The notes under the pieces: generated by a model
Database searches by the model: none
Seen by the model: the letters and a program-made list of their open reading frames with translations, nothing else
What the model was told of the DNA's origin: nothing
Position numbers and translations under genes: made by a program
Shown here: positions 52,162-61,523 of the stretch, piece after piece
Position numbering within the stretch: position 1 is the stretch's first letter
Layout: every line of letters begins with the position of its first letter
Assembly (NCBI RefSeq): GCF_900107395.1
Contig: NZ_FNPW01000002.1
Span: 253,826 to 317,825, forward strand
Reading direction: 5' to 3'
DNA: 64,000 nucleotides
Origin: Pseudomonas sp. NFIX28
GTDB lineage: Bacteria; Pseudomonadota; Gammaproteobacteria; Pseudomonadales; Pseudomonadaceae

Positions 52162-53058
52162 ATGTTCACGCATCTGCTGTTGTCCTGCGGTCTGTTGCTG
52201 ATTGCCACCTCGGCCATGGCGATGACCATCTACAAGTCCACCGACGCCAACGGCGTGGTGTCCTACAGCGACCGTCCGTCGCCGGGCGCCCAGGTGTTCG
52301 TGTTTCGCGACGGCATGGTCGAACACCTGGAGCGCCAGGTACGCCTGGATATCCAGAAGAGGAAAGGAGTGGACAGCGTGTTCGTGCGCAACGAGCTGCA
52401 TGCGCCCGTGGAGATCGAGCTGGGGTTCACCGGGCTGAAGAATGTCAGGGGCGCGCCGCAACAGCCGATCCGCCGTGTGCTGCCGGCCCGCAGCCAACAG
52501 CGCCTGGCGTTGCTCATGGCCAAGCAGCCGGACAGACCGCTGGTCTATACCCCGCAGTTCCGTTATTCCCTGGGTGACCCGTCAGGCACTGCGCAGGTTT
52601 ATCGTTATCCGCTGCCCTGGCGGGGCGGTCCGTTTCGCCTGACCCAGGGGGCCAACGGTCGATACAGCCATTTCGGCCCCAAGAGCCGTTACGCCATGGA
52701 CATTGCCATGCCCGAGGGCACGCCGATCATCGCGGCGCGCGGTGGAGTGGTGGTGAAGACCGAGAACCGCCAAAGCGGGCGCGGCACCGACCCCTCCGGC
52801 AATTTCGTGCGGGTGCTGCACGACGACGGCACCATGGGCGTGTACCTGCATCTCAAGCGGGGCTCGGTGCGCGTGCGAGAAGGCCAGCGGGTGGTGGTAG
52901 GCAGCCCGCTGGCGCTGTCGGGTAACACCGGCAACAGCAGCGGCCCGCACCTGCACTTCGTGGTGCAGCGCAATACCGGCCTGGGGCTGGTGTCGATTCC
53001 CTATCAATTCAACCAGCCCATCGGCAGCCTGCCGAACTTCGCGCTGGGCAAAAAATAG
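52162..53058 (+). CDS. M23-family metallopeptidase with DUF4124-like N terminus
   Basis: A 298-residue envelope protein with a signal peptide (LLLSCGLLLIATSAMAM). A DUF4124-like segment follows (YKSTDANGVVSYSDRPSPGA, residues about 25-50), and the C-terminal LytM/M23 domain spans about residues 170-290. Zinc ligands GPHLHF (HxH) and the His in YLHLKRG are present. The first motif reads RYAMDIAMPEGTP, with Arg where the usual HxxxD His stands; the Asp remains. It may cut peptidoglycan cross-links or serve as an activator. The ATG at 52162 is chosen over a TTG two codons upstream. Confidence 0.88.
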   Translation: MFTHLLLSCGLLLIATSAMAMTIYKSTDANGVVSYSDRPSPGAQVFVFRDGMVEHLERQVRLDIQKRKGVDSVFVRNELHAPVEIELGFTGLKNVRGAPQQPIRRVLPARSQQRLALLMAKQPDRPLVYTPQFRYSLGDPSGTAQVYRYPLPWRGGPFRLTQGANGRYSHFGPKSRYAMDIAMPEGTPIIAARGGVVVKTENRQSGRGTDPSGNFVRVLHDDGTMGVYLHLKRGSVRVREGQRVVVGSPLALSGNTGNSSGPHLHFVVQRNTGLGLVSIPYQFNQPIGSLPNFALGKK

Positions 53059-53061
53059 CCA

Positions 53062-53176
53062 TGTAGCCGCTGCCGAAGGCTGCGATAAGGCCGTAGGCCT
53101 TCAGCGATCTCTAGATCCTGCGCCCGCTTCGTCGGAGTGTCGCCCAGGTCGATCGCAGCCTTCGGCAGCGGCTACA
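53062..53176. repeat. REP family B inverted pair
   Basis: TGTAGCCGCTGCCGAAGGCT begins at 53062 and the reverse-complement arm ends in GGCTACA at 53176, with a 70-base interior. Confidence 0.9.
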
Positions 53177-53260
53177 GGGTGATCGGCGGAGCAGGTGGTA
53201 TCGGGAGGGGATCGCGAGCAATCGAGCGTCGATTACTCGCGATGGGGGCTCAGGCCGTGC

Positions 53261-54601
53261 TCAATCGAGCATCAATACCTTGGCCAGGACGATTTTCGGG
53301 CCTTTCATCTTCTTGATGATGATGCGCAGGCCTTCGACTTCCATGACCTCTTCTTCTTCCGGCACCCGTTTCAGGGTTTCGTAGACCAGGCCGGCAAGGG
53401 TTTCGGCCTCGATATGGTCCAGGTCAATGCCCAGCAGGCGTTCCACCTTGAACAGCGGGGTATCGCCGCGCACCAGCAGTTTGCCGGGCTGGTAGGCGAG
53501 GATGCCGCGTTCGGCCTTGCGGTGTTCGTCCTGGATATCGCCGACCAGCACTTCCAGCACGTCTTCCATGGTCAGGTAGCCGATGATCTTGCCGTCGGCT
53601 TCTTCCACCAGGGCGAAGTGCGAGCCGCCTTTGCGGAACTGCTCCAGCAACTGCGACAGCGGCATGTGCCGGGAAACGCGTTCCAGTGGGCGGGTCAGCT
53701 CGGCCAGGTTGAACGACTCGGGGATGTGGTCCAGCGCGGCCAGCTCCAGCAGCAGGTCCTTGATATGCAGCAGGCCGACGAACTCGTTGTGCTCGCTGTC
53801 GTAGACCGGGTAGCGGCTGAACTTGTGGCGGCGGAACAGCGCGAGGATCTGCTTCAGCGGCGCGTTGAATTCCACGCTGATCAGGTCTTCCCGGGAGTTG
53901 GCCCAGTCCACCACTTCCAGTTCGCCCATTTCCACGGCCGAAGCCAGGACGCGCATGCCCTGGTCGCTGGGGTCCTGGCCGCGGCTGGAGTGCAGGATCA
54001 GCTTCAGTTCTTCACGGCTGTAGTGATGCTCGTGATGCGGGCCGGGCTCGCCCTGGCCGGCGATGCGCAGGATGGTGTTGGCACTGGCGTTGAGCAGGTA
54101 GATCGCCGGGTACATCAACCAGTAGAACAGGTACAGCGGCACTGCCGTCCACAGCGACAGCAGCTCGGGTTTACGGATGGCCCAGGACTTGGGCGCCAGC
54201 TCGCCGACCACGATGTGCAGGTAGGAAATGATGAAGAAGGCGGTAAAGAACGACACGCCCTTGACCACTTCCGGCGAATCCACGCCCACGGCGCTGAGCA
54301 GCGGCGCCAGCAGGTGCGCGAAGGCCGGTTCACCGACCCATCCCAGGCCGAGGGAGGCCAGGGTGATACCCAGCTGGCAGGCGGAAAGGTAGGCGTCCAG
54401 CTGGCTGTGTACGGTACGCAGGATCTGCCCGCGCCAGCCGTTCTTGTGGGCGATGGCCTCGACCCGGGTCGAGCGCAGTTTGACCATGGCGAACTCGGCG
54501 GCTACGAAAAAGCCGTTGAGCAGAACCAGGAGCAGTGCAAAAAGAATCATGCCGAAGTCGGCGAAAAGAGACGCGAGGGTAAAACCAGGGGAAGGGTCCA
54601 T
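53261..54601 (-). CDS. CNNM/CorC (HlyC) family transporter-like protein
   Basis: A 446-residue membrane protein. The N-terminal DUF21 domain (residues 1-200) has about four hydrophobic segments and LNGFFVAAEFAMVKLRSTRVEA. Two CBS domains follow (FSRYPVYDSEHNEFVGLLHIKDL and GSHFALVEEADGKIIGYLTMEDVLEVLVGDIQDE). A CorC/HlyC C-terminal domain completes it. Relatives act in Mg2+ or Co2+ handling. The ATG at 54601 precedes DPSPGFTLASLFADFG; an upstream in-frame Met has no support. It is followed by a REP-rich gap and the M23 gene. Confidence 0.92.
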   Translation of the reverse strand: MDPSPGFTLASLFADFGMILFALLLVLLNGFFVAAEFAMVKLRSTRVEAIAHKNGWRGQILRTVHSQLDAYLSACQLGITLASLGLGWVGEPAFAHLLAPLLSAVGVDSPEVVKGVSFFTAFFIISYLHIVVGELAPKSWAIRKPELLSLWTAVPLYLFYWLMYPAIYLLNASANTILRIAGQGEPGPHHEHHYSREELKLILHSSRGQDPSDQGMRVLASAVEMGELEVVDWANSREDLISVEFNAPLKQILALFRRHKFSRYPVYDSEHNEFVGLLHIKDLLLELAALDHIPESFNLAELTRPLERVSRHMPLSQLLEQFRKGGSHFALVEEADGKIIGYLTMEDVLEVLVGDIQDEHRKAERGILAYQPGKLLVRGDTPLFKVERLLGIDLDHIEAETLAGLVYETLKRVPEEEEVMEVEGLRIIIKKMKGPKIVLAKVLMLD

Positions 54602-54717
54602 GATGGAGTTTTGCGGGTTCCGTGTATTCGAAAAAGAGAGAAATGCGCGACGCAATGGCAGGCGCAAGCCAGCCAATGTAGCGGCTGGCAGGGCGATTGC
54701 CTAGTGGTGCGTGGCGG

Positions 54718-56046
54718 TCACTGCTGGTCGGTCAGGGCGTCGGCACGGAATCTTTTCACCTGGGCCGGGGCGAAATGGCAGGTAAAGGTGCTGCCGTGGC
54801 CCGGTACGCTGCTGATCTCCAGGCGCGCCCGGTGGCGCAGCAGCACATGCTTGACGATGGCCAGGCCCAGGCCGGTGCCGCCGGTGTTGGAGTTGCGGCT
54901 GGAGTCGACGCGGTAGAAACGTTCGGTCAGGCGCGGCAGGTGCTTGCTGTCGATGCCGATTCCCGAATCCTGCACGCTCAGGTGCGCGCCTTGCTCGTCG
55001 CCCCACCAGCGGATGCGGATGTTGCCCTCGGCCGGGGTGTATTTCACCGCGTTGAACACCAGGTTGGAAAAGGCGCTGCGCAGCTCCGCCTCGCTGCCCT
55101 TGAGCTGGACCTGCGCGTCGGCTTCCAGGGTGATGCGCTGGTTGCGCTCGCCGGACAGGGCCTGGGCATCGCTCTTGATCGATTGCAGCAGCACATCGAT
55201 CGGCACCGGCTGGTTGTCCGACGGGTAGTCGGTGGCTTCCAGCTTGGCCAACAGCAGCAGGTCGTTGAGCAGGGTCTGCATGCGCTCGCCTTGCTGCTGC
55301 ATCTGCTGCAGGGCACGGTTCCAGCGCGGGTTCACTTCGTCGACGTTGTCGAGCAGGGTCTCCAGGTAGCCGCAGATCACCGTCAGCGGCGTGCGCAGTT
55401 CGTGGGAAACGTTGGCGATGAAGTCCTTGCGCATCTGTTCCAGCTGGTGGATGCGGGTCACGTCGCGCACCAGCATCAGGTGTTCATTGTTGCCGTAGCG
55501 GGTGATGTACAGCTGGATGCGTACCCGGTCGTTGGTCGGCGAGGGGATTTCCAGCGGCTCGTTGTAATTGTCCTGCTCGAAATATTCCTTGAAGCGCGGA
55601 TGGCGCACCAGGTTGGTCACCGGCTGGCCGCTGTCCTGCGGGGTCTTCAGGCCCAGCAGGGTTTCCGCCGCGCGGTTCCACCATTCCAGGTTGCCGTCGC
55701 TGTCGAGCATGATCACTGCGTCTTTCAGCGCCGCAGTGGACTCCTGGACCCGGTCGATCACCGCTTGCAGGCGCCCGCGCACCCGTTGGTCGCGGCGTTG
55801 CAGGTGATAGATGCTGTCGAACACCTCGCCCCACAGGCCGTAGCCATCGGGCGGTGCTTCATCGGGTTGGTGCAGGCGCAGCCATTCATGCAGGCGCAGC
55901 AGTTGCTTGAGGGTCCAGGCCAGGTAGATTCCCAGGCCGACGGCCAGGCTCCAGCCGTAGAAACCGCTGATCAGGCCGACCAGCAGGCAGCCGGTGATCA
56001 ATAACAGCATGTGGCGAATCAGGGTGCCATGCCAGTTCTGGTTCAC
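54718..56046 (-). CDS. phoR: Phosphate regulon sensor kinase
   Basis: A 442-residue sensor. Two hydrophobic segments start the protein (LLLITGCLLVGLISGFYGW). A DUF3329/PAS region follows (VIMLDSDGNLEWWNRAAETLLGL near residue 115). The HisKA His is in FIANVSHELRTPLTVICGYLETLL near residue 200, and the HATPase region shows VFNAVKYTP and GTGLGLAIVKHVL. It phosphorylates PhoB under low phosphate, under control of PstSCAB and PhoU. It lies 41 bases after phoB. Confidence 0.96.
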   Translation of the reverse strand: MNQNWHGTLIRHMLLLITGCLLVGLISGFYGWSLAVGLGIYLAWTLKQLLRLHEWLRLHQPDEAPPDGYGLWGEVFDSIYHLQRRDQRVRGRLQAVIDRVQESTAALKDAVIMLDSDGNLEWWNRAAETLLGLKTPQDSGQPVTNLVRHPRFKEYFEQDNYNEPLEIPSPTNDRVRIQLYITRYGNNEHLMLVRDVTRIHQLEQMRKDFIANVSHELRTPLTVICGYLETLLDNVDEVNPRWNRALQQMQQQGERMQTLLNDLLLLAKLEATDYPSDNQPVPIDVLLQSIKSDAQALSGERNQRITLEADAQVQLKGSEAELRSAFSNLVFNAVKYTPAEGNIRIRWWGDEQGAHLSVQDSGIGIDSKHLPRLTERFYRVDSSRNSNTGGTGLGLAIVKHVLLRHRARLEISSVPGHGSTFTCHFAPAQVKRFRADALTDQQ

Positions 56047-56087
56047 TTAACACGCGTCCTTGTAAGCGTCTGGCGGAGGGGGCGGCT

Positions 56088-56777
56088 TCAGGCCTTGGTG
56101 GAAAAACGGTAGCCGGTGCCGCGCACGGTTTGTACCAGATTCTCATAGGCATCGCCCAAGGCTTTGCGCAGGCGACGGATATGCACGTCGACAGTGCGCT
56201 CTTCAACATAGACGTTGCCGCCCCAGACCTGGTCCAGCAACTGGCCACGGGTGTAGGCGCGCTCCTGGTGGGTCATGAAGAATTGCAGCAGGCGGTATTC
56301 GGTCGGGCCCATCTCGGCCGGTTTGCCGTCGATGGTCACGCGGTGGCTGATCGGGTCCAGCAGCAGGCCGCCGACTTCGATCGGTGCCTCGCCGTCGGTC
56401 GGGCCGGCGCGGCGCAGCACGGCTTTGAGGCGTGCGACCAGTTCGCGAGGGGAAAACGGCTTGGTGATGTAGTCGTCGGCGCCGACTTCCAGGCCCTGGA
56501 TCTTGTTGTCCTCTTCGCCCTTGGCGGTCAGCATGATGATCGGGATGTCACCGGTCAGTTCGTCGCGTTTCAGGCGCCGCGCCAGCTCGATGCCGGAAGT
56601 GCCGGGCAGCATCCAGTCCAGCAGGATCAGGTCGGGCTTGCGGTCGACGATGATGGCATGGGCCTGCTGGGAGTTCTCGGCCTCCAGGCAGTCGTAGCCG
56701 GCCATTTCCAACGCAACGGCGATCATTTCGCGAATGGGCGCTTCGTCGTCAACGATCAGAATGCTCCTGCCAACCAT
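56088..56777 (-). CDS. phoB: Phosphate regulon response regulator
   Basis: A 229-residue OmpR-class regulator. The receiver has VDDEAPI, Asp in [13 protein letters not shown], and [14 protein letters not shown]. The C-terminal winged helix has [31 protein letters not shown] and [15 protein letters not shown]. It binds PHO boxes, three of which are in this window. The start at 56777 gives the standard length; an alternative Met lies six codons upstream. It precedes phoR and has an upstream PHO box, so it is probably self-regulated. Confidence 0.97.
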   Translation of the reverse strand: MVGRSILIVDDEAPIREMIAVALEMAGYDCLEAENSQQAHAIIVDRKPDLILLDWMLPGTSGIELARRLKRDELTGDIPIIMLTAKGEEDNKIQGLEVGADDYITKPFSPRELVARLKAVLRRAGPTDGEAPIEVGGLLLDPISHRVTIDGKPAEMGPTEYRLLQFFMTHQERAYTRGQLLDQVWGGNVYVEERTVDVHIRRLRKALGDAYENLVQTVRGTGYRFSTKA

Positions 56778-56829
56778 GCTTAATCCTCTTGTCATTTAAC
56801 TGTCTTGCGCCGCATTAGATAACGGAATT

Positions 56830-56847
56830 ATTGCAGTCGTGTGACAG
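56830..56847 (-). promoter_or_regulatory. PHO box upstream of phoB
   Basis: On the minus strand, CTGTCACACGACTGCAAT shows the 7-4-7 PhoB layout, with 6 of 7 and 5 of 7 matches. It ends 53 bases before the phoB start. Confidence 0.75.
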
Positions 56848-56927
56848 TATTTTAGGTGCTGCGGCGAGGGCTGCATTCGTGGACTAAGCTTTGGGTCCGA
56901 ATCCTGAAACCATAAAGGAAGGTTTCC

Positions 56928-57311
56928 ATGACTCAACTCTCGCAATCCTGGAAAGCCCTGTTAGTGAGCGCTGCGCTGGCCCTGCCGGGGCTGGCGTTCG
57001 CCGCGGAACCGGCGATGACCAAAGACGGCATGCTCGTCGATAACAAGGGCATGACCCTCTACACCTTTGCCAAGGATGCCGGCGGCAAGTCCATGTGCAA
57101 CGACAAGTGCGCCGCCAACTGGCCACCGCTGGCGGCTGAGGCGACCGACAAGCCCATGGGCGAGTGGACCGTCATCAAGCGTGACGACGGCACCATGCAG
57201 TGGGCCTATGACGGCAAGCCGCTGTACACCTTCGTGATGGACAAGAAAGCCGGCGACATGACCGGCGACGGCAAAATGGATGGCGCCTGGAAAGTGGCCA
57301 AGCCTGACTGA
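56928..57311 (+). CDS. COG4315-type secreted protein
   Basis: A 127-residue periplasmic protein with a signal peptide (LLVSAALALPGLAFAAE). Two copies of the motif seen in this family follow: MLVDNKGMTLYTFAKDAGGKSMCNDKCAANWPP and YDGKPLYTFVMDKKAGDMTGD. The single CxxxC pair (CNDKC) is typical. Function unknown; the usual label is a conserved lipoprotein-like repeat protein, though no lipobox Cys is seen here. Confidence 0.87.
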   Translation: MTQLSQSWKALLVSAALALPGLAFAAEPAMTKDGMLVDNKGMTLYTFAKDAGGKSMCNDKCAANWPPLAAEATDKPMGEWTVIKRDDGTMQWAYDGKPLYTFVMDKKAGDMTGDGKMDGAWKVAKPD

Positions 57312-57324
57312 CCTTGGTGCTTTC

Positions 57325-57372
57325 ATCGCGGACAAGCCTCGCTCCTACGTAGGAGCGAGGCTTGCCTGCGAT
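57325..57372. repeat. REP family A palindrome, closely joined arms
   Basis: ATCGCGGACAAGCCTCGCTC runs into CTACGTAGG and the inverted arm ending CTGCGAT at 57372. The arms face outward and share their tips, at the convergent ends of the secreted-protein gene and ubiA. Confidence 0.88.
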
Positions 57373-57380
57373 AACGATCT

Positions 57381-58271
57381 TCAGCGCACCGCGTAATCCA
57401 CGACTATTCCCAGGAAAATCGCCAGCCCGGCCCAGTGGTTGTGCAGGAAGGCCTTGAAGCACTTCATCCGGTCGCGATCGCGGGTGTCCCAGAATTCCCA
57501 GGCAAAACACCCGGCCGCCGCCAGCAGGCCCAGATGGAACCAGCCACCCAGTTCGAAGCGCGCGCCTGCCAGCAGTAAGCAGACCAGCGCCAGGCCTTGC
57601 AGGGTCAGAATGATCACGCGGTCGGCTTCGCCGAACAGGATTGCGGTGGATTTCACCCCGATCTTCAGGTCGTCGTCGCGGTCGGTCATCGCGTAATAGG
57701 TGTCATAACCCACGGTCCACAGCAGGTTGGCGATAAACAGCAGCCAGGCGCTGGCCGGCAGCTCGCCGGTTTCGGCGGTAAAGGCCATGGGGATGCCCCA
57801 GGAGAAGGCCGCGCCCAGCACCACTTGCGGGTAATAGGTGTAGCGCTTCATGAATGGATAAGTGGCCGCCAGCGCCAGGCCGCCCAGCGACAGCCAGATG
57901 GTCGCCGCGTTGGTGCACAGCACCAGCAGGAAGCTGATGAACATCAGCACCGCGAAGAACACCAGGGCTTCCCTGGACCTGATCTTGCCACTGGCCAGCG
58001 GCCGCTGTTCGGTGCGCTTCACATGACCGTCGACCTTGCGGTCGGCCCAGTCGTTGATCACACAACCGCCGGCCCGGGTGAGGGTCACGCCGAGGACGAA
58101 AATTACGATGTTGGCCAGCGATGGCGAACCTTCGCCGGCAATCCACAGGGCCCAGAGAGTCGGCCAAAGCAGCAGGTAGATGCCGATTGGCTTGTCCATG
58201 CGGGTCAGCTGGATAAAGTCCCAGGCGCGCGGATGCAGGCGGTTGAAGGATTTGAGCAGGCTCTGATACAT
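57381..58271 (-). CDS. ubiA: 4-hydroxybenzoate octaprenyltransferase
   Basis: A 296-residue inner-membrane enzyme that attaches the polyprenyl tail to 4-hydroxybenzoate in ubiquinone synthesis. The two Asp-rich sites are visible: [19 protein letters not shown] (near residue 70) and [19 protein letters not shown] (near residue 195). Eight or so hydrophobic segments are present. The start is at 58271, overlapping the ubiC stop by one base (TGATG). Confidence 0.96.
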   Translation of the reverse strand: MYQSLLKSFNRLHPRAWDFIQLTRMDKPIGIYLLLWPTLWALWIAGEGSPSLANIVIFVLGVTLTRAGGCVINDWADRKVDGHVKRTEQRPLASGKIRSREALVFFAVLMFISFLLVLCTNAATIWLSLGGLALAATYPFMKRYTYYPQVVLGAAFSWGIPMAFTAETGELPASAWLLFIANLLWTVGYDTYYAMTDRDDDLKIGVKSTAILFGEADRVIILTLQGLALVCLLLAGARFELGGWFHLGLLAAAGCFAWEFWDTRDRDRMKCFKAFLHNHWAGLAIFLGIVVDYAVR

Positions 58272-58834
58272 CAGCGGTTCTCCGGCTGGGCGCTGACGGC
58301 GCTCCACAGGGACGGCAGGAAGATTTCGGCGACCAGCACGCTCAGGGTTGCGCGGTCGAAGCGCGAGCGGCGGGCCCAGAGGTCATCGGCCTGCACCTCG
58401 TCGGGCAACCACGGGCGTGGGTAATGGCAAACCTCGATGGGGCGACGTTGGAAAGCCTGGTCGCAGAACAGCAATTCGCCCAGGGAGCGGCTGCCCAGTT
58501 CGTCCAGGTTCAAGCCGCCATCCTGCAGGGCGCTGCGGGCCGCCACGCTGCGGGCGAATACCCAGGCCTGGCCATGCCCGCGCAGATACACCTCGCGCAC
58601 CCAGCCCTGGCTGGCCGGTGGCAGATCCAGCGCGGCGCATTCGTCGGCGCGCAGGGTTTGCCAGCCTTCGACCAGCGGCGTCACGCTGAAGCCGTCATTG
58701 GAGAGACGGGTCAGGCGCCGGGTCAGGGAGCCTTCATCGAACAGCCAGTCGAGGGTTTGTGCGTCGGGAAGTGGCGCCAGCCGGCTTTGCGAAAGCCATT
58801 GCGGGGTGGAAAATGCAGGAATTGAGTGCGGCAC
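58271..58834 (-). CDS. ubiC: Chorismate pyruvate-lyase
   Basis: A 187-residue soluble enzyme that converts chorismate to 4-hydroxybenzoate plus pyruvate, supplying UbiA. Family marks are [12 protein letters not shown] near residue 30, [19 protein letters not shown] near residue 85, and [20 protein letters not shown] at the end. The chorismate-contacting Arg residues fit VREVYL and RRSRF. Confidence 0.94.
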   Translation of the reverse strand: MPHSIPAFSTPQWLSQSRLAPLPDAQTLDWLFDEGSLTRRLTRLSNDGFSVTPLVEGWQTLRADECAALDLPPASQGWVREVYLRGHGQAWVFARSVAARSALQDGGLNLDELGSRSLGELLFCDQAFQRRPIEVCHYPRPWLPDEVQADDLWARRSRFDRATLSVLVAEIFLPSLWSAVSAQPENR

Positions 58835-59050
58835 AGTGGGTCATTATTGGCAGCAAATGAGGCAGCGAGCTTAGCATGGCACCAGTCGATTTTGCCGCAA
58901 TGGCGCGGCCGCCCACGGCGAACATGCTTGCATCCGCCGATGCTCATCAGTACAAAGCGCGCTGGGCCGGACGCGCCTTTCTGGCGTCATCCAGAGTCGA
59001 GTCATCGACCATCCTGCCGGCAATAGCCTGAAACCTGAGGAAACGCGTAA

Positions 59051-59218
59051 ATGAAAAAGTGGCAATGTGTGGTCTGCGGCCTGATCTACAACGAAGCCGA
59101 CGGCTGGCCGGACGACGGCATCGTGCCCGGTACCCGCTGGGAAGACGTGCCTGAAGACTGGCTCTGCCCGGATTGCGGAGTCGGCAAAATGGATTTCGAA
59201 ATGATCGAGATCGGCTGA
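59051..59218 (+). CDS. rubA: Rubredoxin
   Basis: A 55-residue iron protein. Two Cys-x2-Cys-Gly knuckles bind one Fe: CVVCG at residues 6-10 and CPDCG at 39-43, with the typical [11 protein letters not shown] between strands. It carries electrons, for example to alkane hydroxylase. It lies 58 bases upstream of the rubredoxin reductase gene, its natural partner. Confidence 0.97.
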   Translation: MKKWQCVVCGLIYNEADGWPDDGIVPGTRWEDVPEDWLCPDCGVGKMDFEMIEIG

Positions 59219-59276
59219 TCACGGTTGGTGATCTTTCCCCGGATTATGTGGTCCCCAGAAATTAAAGGAGTAATGA

Positions 59277-60425
59277 ATGAGTGCACCTGTAGTAATCGTG
59301 GGAACCGGGCTTGCCGGTTACAACCTGGCCCGGGAATTTCGCAAGCTCGATAGTGAAACGCCGTTGCTGCTGATCACCGCGGATGACGGGCGTTCCTATT
59401 CCAAACCGATGCTTTCCACCGGTTTTGGCAAGAACAAGGAAGCCGACGGCCTGAGCATGGCCGAACCGGGTGCCATGGCCGAGCAACTGAAGGCCGAGGT
59501 GCGCACCCATACCCGCATCAGCGGGATCGACCCTGGCCACAAGCGCCTATGGATTGGTGAAGAAGCGGTGAACTATCGCGACCTGATCCTGGCTTGGGGC
59601 GCGGAAACCGTGCGTGTGCCGGTCGAGGGCGATGCTGGCGACCTGATTTTCCCGATCAACGACCTGGAAGACTACGCACGTTTTCGTGCTGCCGCGGCCG
59701 GCAAGCGCCGCGTATTGCTGCTGGGCGCGGGCCTGATCGGCTGCGAGTTCGCCAACGACCTGATCCTTGGTGGCTATGAAGTGGACCTGGTGGCGCCTTG
59801 CGAGCAGGTCATGCCGACGCTGCTGCACCCTGCGGCCGCCGCAGCGGTACAGGCCGGGCTGGAAAGCCTGGGCGCGCGCTTCCACCTGGGGCCAGTGCTC
59901 AATCGCCTGCAGCGCACGGCGGATGGCCTCGAGGCGCATCTGTCCGATGGCCAGGTGATTGCCTGCGACTTGGTGGTATCGGCGATCGGCCTGCGTCCGC
60001 GCATCGACCTGGCCGCCGCCGCGGGGCTGATGGTCAACCGCGGGGTGGTGGTAGACCGTCATCTCAAGACTTCCCACGCCAATATCTATGCCCTGGGCGA
60101 CTGCGCCGAGGTCGATGGGCTGAATCTGTTGTATGTCATGCCCCTCATGAGCTGTGCGCGAGCGTTGGCCCAGACCCTGGCTGGCAACCCGACCACCGTC
60201 AGCTACGGAGCAATGCCGATCACGGTGAAAACCCCGGTTTGCCCGCTGGTGGTTTCGCCACCGCCACGCGGTATGGAAGGCGTCTGGACAGTCGAAGGGC
60301 AGGGCGCCGATATCAAGGCTCTGTGCCGCGATGGCAGCGGAAAACTGCTGGGTTATGCCCTGACCGGAGCCGCGGTCATGGACAAACTGGCCCTGAACAA
60401 GGAGCTTCCCGGCTTGTTGGCTTAA
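59277..60425 (+). CDS. rubB: Rubredoxin reductase (NADH-dependent FAD enzyme)
   Basis: A 382-residue pyridine-nucleotide:disulfide-class flavoprotein. The FAD motif is [13 protein letters not shown] (residues 5-17), the NAD motif is [17 protein letters not shown] near residue 145, and the second FAD motif is [21 protein letters not shown] near residue 265. It reduces the adjacent rubredoxin with NADH. No alkane hydroxylase is in the window. Confidence 0.95.
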   Translation: MSAPVVIVGTGLAGYNLAREFRKLDSETPLLLITADDGRSYSKPMLSTGFGKNKEADGLSMAEPGAMAEQLKAEVRTHTRISGIDPGHKRLWIGEEAVNYRDLILAWGAETVRVPVEGDAGDLIFPINDLEDYARFRAAAAGKRRVLLLGAGLIGCEFANDLILGGYEVDLVAPCEQVMPTLLHPAAAAAVQAGLESLGARFHLGPVLNRLQRTADGLEAHLSDGQVIACDLVVSAIGLRPRIDLAAAAGLMVNRGVVVDRHLKTSHANIYALGDCAEVDGLNLLYVMPLMSCARALAQTLAGNPTTVSYGAMPITVKTPVCPLVVSPPPRGMEGVWTVEGQGADIKALCRDGSGKLLGYALTGAAVMDKLALNKELPGLLA

Positions 60426-60555
60426 ATACCGGTCGTTCTGTCGGAATAATCATCTGTTTGCCACTACAAAGGTCGCGCAGAGACTGGCGCCACTCCTAAC
60501 TGCGTGCCATCCTCACTCCCGTCTGCCGCAGAGTAGAGCCTGCGGCGCCTTGGGC

Positions 60556-60574
60556 GCTGTTCCGGAAGAACAGC
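60556..60574 (+). promoter_or_regulatory. Perfect hairpin in the hupB 5' region
   Basis: GCTGTTC-CGGAA-GAACAGC is a perfect 7-bp stem, 39 bases before the HU start codon. It may be an mRNA element or a dyad operator. Confidence 0.45.
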
Positions 60575-60613
60575 ACGGACATAACAACAAAAAACCGTCA
60601 AAGAGGCTTCACT

Positions 60614-60889
60614 ATGCGTAAACCAGAACTCGCCGCCGCAATTGCTGAAAAAGCGGATCTGACTAAAGAACAAGCCAACCGTGTTCTCAATGCCGTTCTC
60701 GAAGAAATCACCGGCGCCCTGCACCGTAAAGACAGCGTCACCCTGGTAGGATTTGGCACCTTCCTGCAACGCCACCGTGGCGCCCGTACCGGCAAGAACC
60801 CGCAAACCGGCGAGCCGGTGAAGATCAAGGCCAGCAACACCGTAGCCTTCAAGCCAGGCAAATCGCTGAAAGACAGCGTCAATCCATAA
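60614..60889 (+). CDS. hupB: DNA-binding protein HU
   Basis: A 91-residue nucleoid protein that bends and compacts DNA. The IHF/HU signature GFGTFLQRHRGARTGKNPQTGEPVKIKASNTVAFKPGKSLKDSVN covers residues 46-90. The N-terminal MRKPELAAAIAEKADLTKEQANRVLNA is standard HU. An intrinsic terminator follows. The next 550 bases are gene-free before a type VI cluster. Confidence 0.97.
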   Translation: MRKPELAAAIAEKADLTKEQANRVLNAVLEEITGALHRKDSVTLVGFGTFLQRHRGARTGKNPQTGEPVKIKASNTVAFKPGKSLKDSVNP

Positions 60890-60930
60890 CGGTTGAGAAC
60901 TCCCTCAATAGTGGGGAGAACTGTGTTGAA

Positions 60931-60965
60931 AATGGGCAAGCCGATAGTCGGATGCCCATTTTTTA
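60931..60965 (+). terminator. Intrinsic terminator after hupB
   Basis: AATGGGCA pairs with TGCCCATT (8 bp, 14-base loop), followed by a T-run to 60964. Confidence 0.92.
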
Positions 60966-61519
60966 TGGGCGGTCGTTAAACATATAAAAAATAGGAATGC
61001 TTATCCGAAAGTTGCCTGGTGATATCTGTATCGTTCAATAATCATACAGATACAGTGAGTGGCAAACTAATCTTCGAATGACATCATAATAGTGGCACTT
61101 CCCGAAGTTCCGGGTCGGTGCGTGACTGCACTTTTTTATAAAAGTTCAGAATTATGATTGTTCCCATATTCGGGACTTTCCGACTCTACGCAGGATTATT
61201 CCTTAAACATTGAGGCGTTCTCTGGTTCATATCACCCGAGGCTCTGGCTCGCGGCTCTTGGCGGCGCTGGTTTGAATGGGAATTGAGCTGGGTGCCTAGG
61301 GGAATCCCCTGTCATATATAGGGCAATCTCTTACGAATAGCCTATGACAGTTCGTCTTGTTGTCGGAGGGGATGCTTGCTAGTGGCCATCATACTGATTA
61401 CGATGCGCGCTCTTGAAAGAGCACGACTCAATTGGATGAGTACCAGCAGTTGCTCTTCGATACTGTCCAGCACGCGAAGAAGTCTCGCGGGCGTATAGAC
61501 CGTAATCTCAAAAAAGGCC
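60966..61519 (+). promoter_or_regulatory. Gene-free control region before the type VI cluster
   Basis: About 550 bases, clearly AT-richer than the flanks. It holds an inverted repeat CTGTATC (61026-61032)/GATACAG (61049-61055) and a hairpin GCTCTTGAAAGAGC at 61409-61422. A short GGGG-AAT-CCCC stem also occurs near 61300. No gene is supported, and no RpoN -24/-12 site in proper spacing is seen. Confidence 0.5.
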
Positions 61520-61523
61520 ATGG

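Noticed and set aside
60556..60574. LexA box in the hupB 5' region
   Set aside because: CTG and CAG ends are present but the spacing is 11 and the AT-rich centre is lacking; a plain hairpin explains it better.
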